Source: Saccoglossus kowalevskii (Eukaryota > Hemichordata > Enteropneusta > Harrimaniidae). Taken from it: a stretch of DNA of 30,904 bases. Every line of letters starts with the position of its first letter. Within the stretch, counting starts at the first letter, position 1. Shown here one piece after another: positions 1 through 12,200 of this stretch. The notes under the pieces were generated by a model. It searched no databases and was not told where the DNA came from. It saw only the letters and a list, made by a program, of their open reading frames with translations. The translations under genes were made by a program, and so were the position numbers. Where the stretch lies: positions 408,038 to 438,941 of the forward strand of contig NW_003107095.1 in assembly GCF_000003605.2 (NCBI RefSeq), written 5' to 3'.

Positions 1-799
1 GGATTTACCTAAAGTTTTCGCACAGTATCAATAAACTAAGATTCAACGTACATCATATGACCTTTGGAGATTTTGTGAAACATTTGCCTTTTTCTAACTC
101 TAGCAAGTCGATCATATCAATACTATCAACATAAGAGAGACCTTTACCTGTTCTTAGGTATATTTGTCAGCTCAGCTAATTTCTGGAATGGTGTGTAAAA
201 GGCGGTATCCTTTGGGTCCGATAGGGAGAACTTCTCATTGTTTTCCACCATTCCTTTCTTAAGAAAAAGAAAAAAGGACAATATAGTTCAACAGTATAGC
301 TATATTTAACACAAAAATAAAACGGTAAAACATTTTTTGTCTCACCACACAGTTGACATGGTGTGTCATTCCTTCCTTGATTCCTTGTTTCAAAAGTTGG
401 ATAAACCATTTCATCTGAAAAAAACAAACAAAAACGAAATGCGACGGTGATCATACATACTGTCTCTCAAAGTGTATTGGTTGTGTGTAATGTATTTAAT
501 TACATGACATGATGTGTACCACACGTAACTCAATATCACCTTAGATTGCAGGGAGCAATGAACTCAAATTATACACACTTTGAACAAGCGACCTTACTGC
601 CGAAATAGCTACGCTGTTTCAGTAGAGTCGTGAGTGTTCCCCTAATATTACAAAAGAGACAAATCTAATAGAGGTCCATCCAAGTTATACATATATCAAG
701 TGAATAATAACAGTTAGACGATATCGTCACGAAATTAACAAGTCTGATAAAGGTTCACACAAGGTACCTACATACCAAATATTAAAGAAACACCAGGGT

Positions 800-844
<45 letters not shown>

Positions 845-3448
845 AATTACTTTTACACAATTTATTATATATATATAAAACATAATTTACAAATTACAAT
901 TTATATATATATATATAAAACATAATTACTTTTACACAATTTATTAATTAGGTTATGAAACAACTCTAATTCTTACCCGTACCCCGCCGCAGATATATAC
1001 CCGTATATTAGATATGTTACATAATGTCCCTACAGACACTATTGCTCAGGATCAACTTTTATGTGTGAACATTCTTAATATTTTGAGGATTTACAGAAGC
1101 AGCGTCTTTTCATTCCAAGATAAGCTTAGCTCATATTATTAGCAGAGGTTGATGTTCTCACTCTCATGCAATTATGTATCAAACTGTCCTGGTACAACCA
1201 TACTGAACGCTGTCCAGCTATATCACACTTTGCGTACAACATGTTAGCGTTTTGTTATACCCTGCTACGACAAATTCATTCATCAAAATAAATGCATGGA
1301 TGCACTCATTGAATTATCTGATTAAACAAAAATACCTGCTCAGGGAACTTTTCATATCTTGACAGTAACTTAGTATAATCGCCTTCGTTTTCAAATGTCA
1401 TTCGATTGATGACTCGGGCAAAGTAGAAACGACCATCTTCTAGCGAATTGAGGCACAGCAGATAACTAGACGCGATATTAGAAATAACAATTAGACAAAT
1501 TTAACGCATAGTTCTTGAACTGAACAACGTCATAATACATGACCACTTTGTGAATCATTTGTGAAGAATTTATGAAATGTAATTAAACACATATGAAGTA
1601 TATAGAAGCATATGTGACATATATTAGTGTTTATATGACGACATTAGAGTAAGTTGGGCGAAATTAGAGTATATATAGCTATATTAGATTATAAATGGTG
1701 ATATGTATTACATACAAAGAGAAGATAAAATGTCAGCTACCAGTGTGTTAAACAGCGCCATGTTGGTTTGCATAGCGCGATACAAGAAATACATTGGACG
1801 CCAATTTGTCAAACAATTGAAAATAAACGAGTGGCGCGTGACTCGTTGAAAACACACTGTCCACATGACATCATTTAGGCAGATCAAAAGCTTTGAGATA
1901 CATCGACATTAATCCGAACCGAAAATAATAACACGCGTATGTTCGACGAATATTATACAGATCTGGTTGAAACAGTAACAACTTGCCCCTTAAATTCAAT
2001 TCCCGACAGGAACATGCTTAGTTCTTGTTTCAATATGACGTAATTCGTCCAGTCTTCTGCGTCCATGTCCGATTCATCGAGGTAGTTCAACTGACGTAAG
2101 AACTCTTCGCCTTGTTTCTGTTACAAAAAGCAATATCGAACCCTAATAAAAAGCAACATGCAGCCCACAAGTTACAAGTGATTTACTGACACTGTAGTGA
2201 ACACTCGTCAAGGTGAGAGAAACTTTGTCTCGCTTGGCTGAGAGATACCAGATTTGACCCAAGGGAATACCAAAAGTTACCCACTCTCTCCATCTTAAAA
2301 GTAACTAAGGATTGGCAGAGTAAACATGGATTAGGCTATCGCTGCAGTCGTTGGCACTATCACGTGATTACTAGGAATGTGTCACACGGTTAAAGCCTTG
2401 CAAAGTTGTCACTACTAAATACAATAGCTACATATTTACTTATCAAATTCCTGTAATATATGTTTATAATCTCTAACCTAAACATGCAAGTTGTTGATTC
2501 TGAACATTAGAGCAACGGCGTGTGAACTGAATGTGCATACGTGAAGTCGCTATAGTAACAAAACACTGGAATATTTGGAAAGCAACATTGTGGCGAGATT
2601 CCACACGAGAGTTACAGTTTTATACTGCCCTTAGTCATGTAATCAATTTTTCTGGTCGTGTGTTTCTGTACTCCACGCTTAGTCTTTGTTTCTTCATGAA
2701 GATTAGTAATCGCCATATTTTTGTTCAATATGCATTGGCAGATTGCCAAGTTTCTAAGAAGATATCAGTAACACCCACGATTTAAGCCTATGTAGATTAC
2801 CGAACATGCAGGCATTTCTGAACTACTAGCATGGCTAATTGGGATTTACGTAGCCAGGTGTATTAATAATGTTTACCATAACTGGAACATAGCTTAACAT
2901 AACCAGAGAACGAGCACTAATCACCAGTATGAAACAGGATCAACCACCTAAATGCAAGTGTTAAATGTGAATAAAAATGGCGCCACGAGGCGAAACCCGT
3001 AATTGACAGGCATCTTTGGATATTGGATGGAGAATATGGCGAAGCGTTCATCTTCTATGCTGTGTGTCAATAAGCTCAATTGGTATTTGAGATCAAAGAC
3101 ACTGTACGTCTTTCAAGACATTGCAGTAGAAGTTCGGTTTAGGGAAGAAGACGGGCGTCCTATATTCGATATGTTGTTCCAGACTGAGACACCCCCCCAA
3201 TAGCTATTCAGCCAACATATACTTCACATTACGCATCGCTACGCTACGACAAGTCCACTGCTTACCTTCATATCATCATACGTTTCGAGCGTATGACAAT
3301 CCAATTGGTCGTCGTAAACATGGCACCCCGTCAGCGTTGCGAATTCGGGTCTGATTTTCAACCTCCAGTTCCAATAGACATCAGCCAGCTGACGAACGGG
3401 GCTACTTGCTCCTTCCTTATGGTGGCAGAATTGTAACGCATCCGACAT
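1..3448 (-). CDS. DUF885-family protein, copy B, 5' part (exons 1-5), continues beyond left edge
   Basis: Five minus-strand exons mirror the first five of copy A in length, phase and splice sites: 3266-3448 (ATG at 3448), 1987-2117, 1336-1465, 346-414 and 148-257. Their lengths are 183, 131, 130, 69 and 110 bp. All are open, including exon 5, which is 110 bp and reads through KLAELTNIPKN. The exons encoding the HExxPGHH block lie outside the window, so completeness cannot be judged. Sequence similarity extends into introns and upstream flank, showing a segmental tandem duplication with both copies in the same orientation. The right-hand edge of the repeat unit is near 3640. Confidence 0.85.
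148..257 (-). CDS. Copy B exon 5 (intact)
   Basis: 110 bp, acceptor TTCTTAAG, donor ACAG|GTAAAG, phase 2. It reads DPKDTAFYTPFQKLAELTN and on to the donor without a stop. This is the reference that reveals the deletion in copy A. Confidence 0.8.
346..414 (-). CDS. Copy B exon 4
   Basis: 69 bp, acceptor TTTTTCAG, donor GTG|GTGAGA. It reads MKWFIQLLKQGIKEGM and then THHVNCV. Confidence 0.8.
802..838. repeat. (AT)n microsatellite, about 18 units
   Basis: Uninterrupted AT dinucleotide run within copy B intron 3. The corresponding intron of copy A has none. Confidence 0.95.
837..946. repeat. AT-rich tandem repeat, TAAAACATAATTAC units
   Basis: The string TAAAACATAATTACTTTTAC recurs at 837 and 916 (79 bp apart) with a degenerate copy at 876. 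Each is preceded by a TA run. It probably expanded by slippage from a single ancestral copy. Confidence 0.75.
1336..1465 (-). CDS. Copy B exon 3
   Basis: 130 bp, acceptor GTCTAG, donor CAG|GTATTT. It contains YLLCLNSLEDG and YEKFPEQ and is nearly identical to copy A exon 3. Confidence 0.85.
1987..2117 (-). CDS. Copy B exon 2, GC donor
   Basis: Acceptor TAACAG, 131 bp, phase 2, with the same GG|GCAAGT donor as copy A. It contains DESDMDAEDWTNYVILKQEL. Confidence 0.75.
2118..3265. other. Copy B intron 1 (1.15 kb)
   Basis: Non-coding. Several stretches align with copy A intron 1 (for example the 'gaaacccgtaattgacaggc' region near 2993-3012, matched near 16881-16900). I see no independent gene; the short open frames here are not conserved as protein. 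Confidence 0.6.
3266..3448 (-). CDS. Copy B exon 1 (start codon)
   Basis: Opens MSDALQFCHHKEGASSPVRQ, then the LADVYWNWRL block, and ends YDDMK at a GTAAGC donor. 57 of 61 residues equal those of copy A. Confidence 0.85.
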
Positions 3449-5152
3449 CTTGTACGTCTACACGGCTACGGGTTATTTAAACACTCAGATATATGACAAG
3501 CGATATGTACCTTGCTGATCAAACAATTGGTCGGTATATCATTGAATTATATTTGTGACTATATGGTCAAGGATTCAGATAGCGTGGGGTCACACAAAGA
3601 GTCACAGTTAAGGTCACGAACGCACAGTTCACTGATACTGATACTGCGTGGTTGGGTAAAATCTTTCAATACTATCTGAGATCTCGCCTTTAAAATCGTA
3701 TATTGCTAGTCCAATACTACTACTACCCAGTAACTACTACTAATATACAAGTCTAGTTGTTCAATTCGTGTTTGATATTCGTTAATCATTGATGTAATTT
3801 TTAATATAAAATGAAGTATTTTCTCCACTCACTTTTGCCTTCTATTCAGTTTCGCTGGTTCCCGGCGTCCTTTGTGAATGGCAGTAAGACGCAGGTAACT
3901 TAGTAGTCGCCATATTGTCCCACTTGTCCGGGATTTTGGCCCAAAGTCACGTGACTAAGTGACGTAATTTGAAAACATTCTAATATTCGTTTTCTGTGAA
4001 TAAGTCTTCATTACGCCATGCCCATACATTCTACCTGCTCAGACTTACATATTTGAAATGTTTCTGGCATTTTTCACTGTTTCTGTGCAAATTTATAACA
4101 TACGAAATAATCTTTTATTCGCCAAACTTTCGAAAGTAAAAGGAAACCCCTGCTCTAGGGCCAAGGGAAATAGAACAAGCAACGAGAAAGTGACGGGCCA
4201 ATAAGAATGCCGAATTCGTTACTAGTTACCAACTTAGTTACCGTTACTACTTGTGGCTTAGTGCACCATGAAACTCGAGGAGGGAACCAGACAACTATCC
4301 AGTCTTACCCAAGAGTTACAACAACGAGGGCGCTATATTGCTGGAGAGCCTCGCTTTCGTTTACGTGACAACTCTACAGTCATTATAATGGTCATTACAG
4401 TACTTTGACCCATATATACACTTGGTCCGCAACTTAAAAAAATCTTGAAGTGTAACAACTTGGCATTGAACATATACCACGTTTTAATGGGTACATTGCT
4501 AGTTGTACCAATTAAATTATAATTATTACAAAGTTTCCCATTCAAGAGTAATAAACTATGGAAACCATACGAGTGTCTCATAACAAAAAAGGCTCATCTT
4601 ATTTGTAGTACACAGTGTGTTGTAACATAATCAAAATAATTCTGCATAATCACCAGGCTCTTCAATATTTGTCATTCTATCGGAAACTGGGAAATTGTTA
4701 GTTAGACAAATTCTGTACTCTCATCACACTATAATTGTCTCACAGGAGATGCCCTGATTACCAATGACATAGACACTTCAAGGTCAAGTAGCTCCTTGTT
4801 GCAAGGCATACCATCTTCAGTTCGGTCACATTGCCTCAAACTCACGACAAGTTGCTATACAAGCAAACAGTTACTTTGAGCCATCTGTCACATGGTGCTA
4901 GTTGGAGGGAACTAAATCTGTGTAATGTACCACACAAACACCCATAAAACCCCTATGAACTCGGTTCCTTGATATTTCGAAACAAACGTATAATGGATAT
5001 GCGACATAAGATACAAGTATACGTACACAGTATAGTTTAAACAACGCACTTTATTCCACACGTGTAAGAGGTGGGCAGGAAATATGTTGGAGGACATTAT
5101 TCAAATGAATGAATAGGTTCCCTCCAAAAGTCATTTTAAAAATTATAATACT
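3449..5152. other. Intergenic, upstream of copy B
   Basis: The first ~190 bp are homologous to the flank of copy A and must contain the shared promoter or 5' UTR. Beyond that nothing is recognisable except a palindromic E-box GTCACGTGAC at 3946-3955 and a TGACGTAA shortly after it. No coding signal. Confidence 0.5.
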
Positions 5153-5290
5153 GTTTCAGAGGCGGTGATACTAAATTTTACATGGAGGAGCGATATACGC
5201 TCATCAACCTCGCGCCGAAGGCGTGACCTTACTAGGAGGTCCGGGGGCATGCTCCGCCTCAAACATTTTGATATCTAGGCCCTCTGAAAC
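5153..5290. mobile_element. Possible short MITE with 10-bp perfect inverted ends
   Basis: GTTTCAGAGG (5153-5162) and CCTCTGAAAC (5281-5290) form perfect inverted ends around 118 bp of locally GC-rich sequence with internal hairpins (GAGCG-ATATA-CGCTC). Base composition differs clearly from the AT-rich surroundings. No target duplication is visible, so the call is tentative. Confidence 0.45.
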
Positions 5291-7049
5291 GTTATTTCCT
5301 GCAGTTTGAAGGGCACATTTATGCCGCCACTATATTTCTGCCACAAGCCTCTTTCTTTCTTGACTTCCCATTCCCTCGTCGTGTGATATGTGTGGCATAT
5401 TTAAGGTGGATTTTACCATTCAAATCAGCGCAGGGAGTGTCACATTAAGTGCTCTAAGAAAAAGTTTTCTGTCTATTTATGTACGTATACGTGGATGCTG
5501 CCATCTTTGCATGAATCAAATTCACCGGCTTCGTAAATACTGGTATTTAGGTCTACCTGTTTCTAGTGGAAATTTAGCCGATCTTATTACCCAAGCCAAA
5601 TGTAACAACACTCATTTCCAAGTGCCATACCTTAAAACAGGTAGTCAAATTTTACATTGGCTGGAGCTTTTGTTTATATGGAAATGGTCATGGTGAAAGG
5701 CAAACTTGGTAGCCAAACATAATAAAAGTAATAAAAATAAGCACCGGCCTACGCGGCTCACACCACTATGAAATAACTTTTGATGGTTTTGTGTCTCTGA
5801 TGGATAACATTCAGGAGACAGCTAACCATAACCCTTACTTTAACACCTACACATCCCTAAATTACTTGTATATGCCCCTCTAGATAACTATGCTCCACTT
5901 GGGATAAGCATATACAATTGAATTGGGAAGCGCTTGAGGGTAGGGTTAGGGGTGATTACAAAAGGAACTCCTATACATCATCAAATCTGGGACGTTAGAA
6001 ATGATGGGGAATTTGTTTATGTCGTAGGATATTAACCTAAAAATCTATCACAATAACCTACATTACAAAACCCGGGCAGCAAAACCATACTAGGTCTGCG
6101 AAAGCAGCCATCTTGGAAATGAAAAACGTCACGCTAAAATGACCCCTTAAACAGGTGGATTATAAAAACAATTGTTGGAACACTTGTTAACTCGCAATCG
6201 TGGCAATGTTCAACGCAGTGATAGTGAAACCTTCGGTCAAACACGTAATCATTAATAAAATTGAAACTGCTCCAAAGATTTTTTGGAAAATTCAAACTGT
6301 TAAAACTTACCTCGTAGCAGTTATATTCACTAGACGTATTTACGAGATAAAGCAATATTACTCTGTCACGTAATTACAGGCAAGGACACCCTCTATATTT
6401 CTATTAGAATATGATTTGAATGTTGCATGTAAATTAGAGTTTCTGGCGTCAGGCTTGGAATCATAAAACACCTTTTGGCGTGTACTGTTATAGTAATGAG
6501 GTAGTGAATAGTAATCTTTAAACCAATCAGAGGCCAGTGTGATTTACAGTCGTGTGGCGTAAGAACCAAGATGACCTTTACTTATCAATACCTCAAGTGA
6601 CGAAGTGATTGTTGAATATTTCCCGCGACGAACATTTGCAAAAAATCTGCCGACAATCCGAAATTAAACGACTTTAGCATTAATTGATACTACATCCAAA
6701 TAACTGAGCTACGGAGGGCAATACTAACTACATTTTTGTAAAGTTTGACAACACTTATGAAACAATCGTGAGAAGTTACGCCATTTTGTGTATGACGTTT
6801 AACACGACCGTTGACCTCATTAAATAGAATGTGCACGTGACCAGACAAATCTAATTATAATTTGCATATTTGAATATTTTATAGCAACGAACGTACAGTA
6901 GCGACATTTCTGAAATATGGAATGGAATCTTCCAAATTGTAGCCAGTCTATATGTATATATGTAGTGAGTGAACTACAGTGGCATACTGGTGTCACATCA
7001 TGTTTTACTTCTCGCAACATCATTTTTCGAAACACAACTTTATTTTACG
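5291..7049. other. Intergenic, no recognised feature
   Basis: AT-rich sequence with only short open frames that lack recognisable domains or splice-compatible partners. A G-rich stretch containing GGGTAGGGTTAGGGG near 5939 has telomere-like character but is too short to interpret. Confidence 0.5.
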
Positions 7050-7720
7050 AAAGAACCTAGTAGGAGGTGGCTTGGAAGTATTTGGTTGGAAATATAGTTT
7101 GAATATTAATACAAAGCATGGAATTTGTTTGAAAGTCGAGAAACACAGTTGTGAAAGTTGGGTGGAAAGTTGAGATAGAGAGAGTAGAAGAGAGTAAAAA
7201 AACGTTTTGAAATTGCTGTGATTGTCAAAAAAATTGATGACAGTCAAAAACGTGGTTGAAAACTCGTAGGATTTGGGTAGAAATTCAAAACATTGGAAGT
7301 TTAGTAAAATTTGGTTAGATAGAAAGATGATTGAGAAAGCGGACATTCGGTTCGAAAATCTTCGAAAGTTGCCGAAAATGGGTGGGAAGTCTGAAAATTT
7401 GAATTAAAATTTGCTAAATTTCATCGACAATTTCTAAAAGTCCAAAATGCCGGTTAAAAAGAAAAAAAATTGGTTGGAAACGCGCGAAATTTGTTTTAAA
7501 AGTTGACAATTTGGTTTAAAAGTTGTAGAAGCTGGGAACTGGCGAAAGTTGGCTGGGAAGTAATGAAAATTGGCTGGAAGTTGAGTTTAGTTGATTAGTT
7601 GAAAAGTTGGCTGGAGCGTCTAAAACGTCGAAAATCAAAATAGTTGGTTAGAAACACGAAGTTGGGTGGATTTTTGAGAAGAAGTCGAAAAACATGGTTG
7701 GAAAGTTAGTAAAGGTGACT
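7050..7720. repeat. Degenerate purine-rich, TTGG-rich low-complexity tract
   Basis: About 670 bp on the plus strand are dominated by G, A and T with few C. Loose variants of GTTGGAAA, AAAGTTGG and GAAAATTTG recur every 10-25 bp. The open frames on both strands are compositional artefacts (Phe/Ser/Leu-rich on the minus strand). Confidence 0.65.
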
Positions 7721-9120
7721 AGCAATTCTAAAAAGTCACCTTTCAAATTTATAATGCAAACTAAGCTGTCGACAGCCCTCAGGCCTAATTTATTAGTATT
7801 TAGAAGTCAACAAAATAAAGGTCACGGACTCACGTGCTCTTTTCGCCGTTCTTTCGTGCAGATATTTTCAGAGTTTTAAACCGGCGACCAACATTAGTAA
7901 ACCTTAAAGCGTATTTATTATTACTGCAGTATAGCATGTTTTGTCGGTCATCGTCGAAGTGAATCAATATAATTATGTCATCCTGTCGCTGTGAATCAGA
8001 AAACGCCCACGACAAATCTGTGATTGGTTGATTACTTCGTGAAGTTGCATGAGCTGTCAATCATTCTCCGTTCAGTACCAGTGGTAAACCACGTAATGTC
8101 CGTTTACAAACTCTAACAGTCATCAGGCCACTAATCTTCGCTGAAATACATGGGGTACTTCTTGCAAAAGCCTTCGGCAGATTTAGTACACTAACAAATA
8201 AGAATTAGTCTGAATGCAAACTCATTGTAGAAGAAAAGTGTAATTTGATTTTTTTATCTTATACAATTTGGCTCATTAAAGAGCATTTCCAAGTATAAGA
8301 TACACAAATAAACATTACTCGTTATGCAGGTAAAAACTGTTTTCAGGTTATAAAAACTGTTCACCATAGGTTTGGAATGCATAAATCTGCCACATCCATT
8401 TATTCTAGTGTATAGCTTTCTACGTATAACGCCTATAAGAATTGAGCAATTCTTGTTTATAATGAATTTTATTTTTTCTTGTGGCATTCATCACTATCAC
8501 CAACTACAATTTCTATTAATTTTCTACTACATGATTGTCATTAATATCAAGATCACGATTTAGTGTGCGCAATTAGGTGACTAGTTATTACACATGCACA
8601 ATTATTATTATACCAGGCAAACGAAGACATCCTGAATATTTACGGGGTTATTGTCATATTCATTTCTGCATCTGCGCGAGTCATCCACAATCTCCTGCTG
8701 ACTGGAATCACTTTCAAATTAACGTCTACATTTTGCTAGATTAGAACCTTGGCTTGCTAAATCTCATTTCCGATCTGGAATTTCTGTAAAATATTCAAAT
8801 ATGACAAGTTTCTACCGAGCAACTTCTACACATTTACAAGTATGTATCTTGTGCACTACATTGCGTTTCCTTCATTAACTAGCAACAACCATTTGTGGTA
8901 TATTCGAATCATGTCAATTCGTTGACCGTACATAGTAATGGCAGGGAAATCACAAAAGATATATACTCATAAAACAATCATGACATGACTAACAATTATC
9001 AATTTAAAGCCGCGCTATTGCTGAATAGTGTTAACACAGTTAAAAGTATTTTCACACCTGATGATGCTTCGTCTATCATATCTGTGAACAGGAATCGCGG
9101 GTTTATCGGCGTCGTCGGTC
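7721..9120. other. Intergenic, downstream of copy A
   Basis: Probably contains the 3' UTR of copy A at its right end; the nearest minus-strand AATAAA I noted is 8399-8404. I see no other gene here. Confidence 0.45.
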
Positions 9121-9236
9121 TCACTTACCCAATGTTTTGTTGATATATTTGTTAATAAGCACCTCTAGTACGGTGAGAGGAACTGGACCACAAGACAATA
9201 CTGCATCATGGAATTCTCTGAGGTCGAACTTGTCAC
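9121..9236 (-). CDS. Copy A terminal exon 15
   Basis: Acceptor ATGCATAG; reads GDKFDLREFHDAVLSCGP and then VPLTVLEVLI, ending NKTLGK and TGA. 'FD.R.FHD.vL..G..Pl..Le' is the standard C-terminus of DUF885 proteins. A GTAAGT overlaps the last codons, so a further exon cannot be excluded, but the family normally ends here. A possible AATAAA on this strand lies at 8399-8404, about 720 bp downstream. Confidence 0.85.
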
Positions 9237-12200
9237 CTATGCATGACGTATGAATGTTCTGAATTATTGTATAATCTGGTAATATTAATTGAAACGTTTG
9301 TTATACTAGTAGTCAATATTCTGTCGACATCTCGGAATGAATCTATGGTGCTCTCTCACTCTCGTTTTCATTCTCTACAGTTCAAGATGAAATTTTAAAT
9401 AAAAAGTGAAGTACATCTTTTAATTTGTTTGTTTTTTCATTTAATTACACTAATAAGGCTAGTTACACAAAGAACTATGAAGCTGTTACTGGCACTTATT
9501 CAACCTAGAATCTTAAAGAAGTCAGTAAATTCCCAATTCTTCAAGAACGAGCAGTTGCAATATATCATTCCTGTAAAGGACTCCATCTCTCGTTAAAACA
9601 ACGCAAGAATTGTAATATATGTAAACGGAAGGCATAATTACCGAACTCGTCCTCGCATTTCTTTCGCAACTCCCTTATTTTCAGTTCACCGATTGTGTAT
9701 GCGCATCCCTGAATTACAAATAAAAACATGATCAGTCACAATAATTGAATATGGCAACACTATAATGCAATGAATAAAATGTTAGGTAAATATACGTACC
9801 TGTCCAGGTAAAGTTAAGTATCTTCTAACTTCAATTTCTATTACTTCGCGCGACATGGCAGTATTTTCCTCTATGAACTGCACGGCCTTCTCAAAGCTCC
9901 ATCCATAAACGTGAAGACCGGTATCGACAACTAAACGACATGCCCTGAAAATTTCCGAGCAATAGCGTCCAAATCTGAAATCGATTAGTCGATACGTATA
10001 TAAAAAAAATGCATATCAATTGTGTCTATATTGCCGGAAGCAAGATCGGGAGAGTGACTTACAAAGTATATGGATCGTCGTACAAACCCATCTCTTCGCC
10101 AAGAAACTCGGAGTACATTCCCCAACCCTGTATTTGAAATGTAAATCAATAGTAAAAAAGTGTTTAAATAAAGTAACACGTAATATTACATTAATATAAA
10201 ATTACTTGAAAACATTGCAAAAATCATCGTTCCGTTCAACTACATCCGGGGTACGTATGTTGCAACATGACAGATTGCATCCAGTATTGTAGGTCATCTT
10301 GCAATGCTGTGAGGTATAATCCTCTGATAAATACGCCATCAGATGCCATTGACTGTATTGAGATATTATCTGCAGATTATGAATTTGTAACTAGTAAAAA
10401 AGCATGCGCAATCGCCGCGTTCAGGCTAAACCAAGCACGGGCCAGGATTTGAGCTTTGCGTTTGCATAATGGCTAACCACATTGCGTTCATGGACGGAAG
10501 GAAACAGTGGTTAGCATAGAATGAGAAGCACCCAAACTTTCACAAATATACAAATCGTCAGTCTGTTTAACTATGCTTACTCAGTAGAGTAAGCAGAAAG
10601 GTATGCGTGTTACAATAGTTACAAAAACAATAAAAATGCAAATTTAGAAAGTGTAGATTGGAGAATAAAGGTAAGTGGTACAGAGTTTTATTGCCAGTCA
10701 ATTTAGTTTGCTAATAATGTCTCTTAAAATGTCACACCGAAATAAACAGCTATTACTATAGTAGTAAATCTTCCAAACGTACTGATGATTATACATCCGC
10801 AGATAATGACGACGTCCGCCCGTATTAAGGGTCTGGACCTTCTTAAGCAATGGTCAGATGTAGCTCGTACCTAATCGTTTTTTTGCCCGCACTAATATAA
10901 GCGTTCGCGCACGTTTTTATTGTACAGACCTACGTTTTTGGCCTCATTGCCCGCCATAAGAAGCTGTGCGAAGACGGAACTATTCACTGAACTAGCATAG
11001 GTGGTTTCGTTTTTCATTGAAGGTCAGTTACATTGTAAGAACGTGACCATTTAATACTCTCGAAATGAAATGGGCGGGAACATGAGGGCAGGAAATTGTT
11101 TGATGACAGCATTAGCTTGTCCTGGAATGATGTTTTTTTTCATATTAGAATGCAATTTTGGATAGCGAATTCATCTAAGTTACAGTAAACAGAATAACAT
11201 ACATTTTCACTCTATTCAGATTACACTTCAAATGGCTATCAAGATCTCACTTTGAACGAGAGAAACTACAATTTGTATTTACCCCCTCCAATTATCTTCA
11301 GTCGATACTGCCCACTGTCCTATGTAAACGAGGAATTCGGAAGAGTGGATACGATAACGAGAGAATGGCACACTGTTTGAGAGGCACAAACAAGTCAAGT
11401 GGTTCTGTCACTCTCGAAGCTCTGAAGGAGATATCAGCGCATGTTTGACTTTGAGTAGTCTTTTAGGAGTATGACTCCTAAAATCAAAAACAAGTAAGAT
11501 TTCATTCACCTCTATATATCCAGTGTGCATAGGAAATCTTGAAGGCACTATTCCGTAAAAACGATCGTCTTTGAAACGTCTGAATCCAGGAAGATAGTCC
11601 ATGAGAACACTGTATGAACTTTGTAAATGATGACCAGGCTCTGCTTCATGTAAACATAGTGACATCATTTCAAACATGGGTCTGCGAGTTATATAAATTA
11701 AAAATCAATATAATTAATTCAGTCGGTCATTTGTGCTTCAGGAGTTCCGGAAGATCAGGTCAAAGTTGCCGATTATATGCTCATAAGTTTTGCTAATGTC
11801 AAGAATATGAGTTACTCTACGTATTCAAGTTGCAAAAAGCGCGACAATGACAACGTTAAAACATACACACATGTCAAAAGCAGCATGTCTGCATTTTAGC
11901 TATAGTTACAGTCGAAGTTGAATTAAGAGATAAGTCGACAATCTAATACACTCATCTCTCTGCACAAATATTAACGAATGTATTGTGTGCAATTCACACA
12001 TATACTGAGGTACTTGTAACATACCTTGCTTGAAAGTTATGACAATTGACGTTAAACACTCCTGGTTTACTTCCATCTGCAGAGGGCCCAAAATAAAATG
12101 CGGCACTTAGATGTTCAGCATTCGTAGATATTTCCACTATTCTGAGAGCATAGCAAAAAAAATTCTTATTATTTATTTTTCAATTCATATCCTAGACTAT

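Larger units (their letters stand above)
415..1335. other. Copy B intron 3, with AT microsatellite and short tandem repeat
   Basis: Intron of 921 bp, against 706 bp in copy A. The extra length includes an (AT)n run at 802-838 and a threefold AT-rich motif at 837-946. The flanking parts align with the copy A intron. Confidence 0.7.

Noticed and set aside
7020..7346. 108-codon minus-strand frame, Phe/Leu/Ser-rich
   Set aside because: Lies within the low-complexity purine-rich tract; composition explains the absence of stops and there is no domain or splice context.
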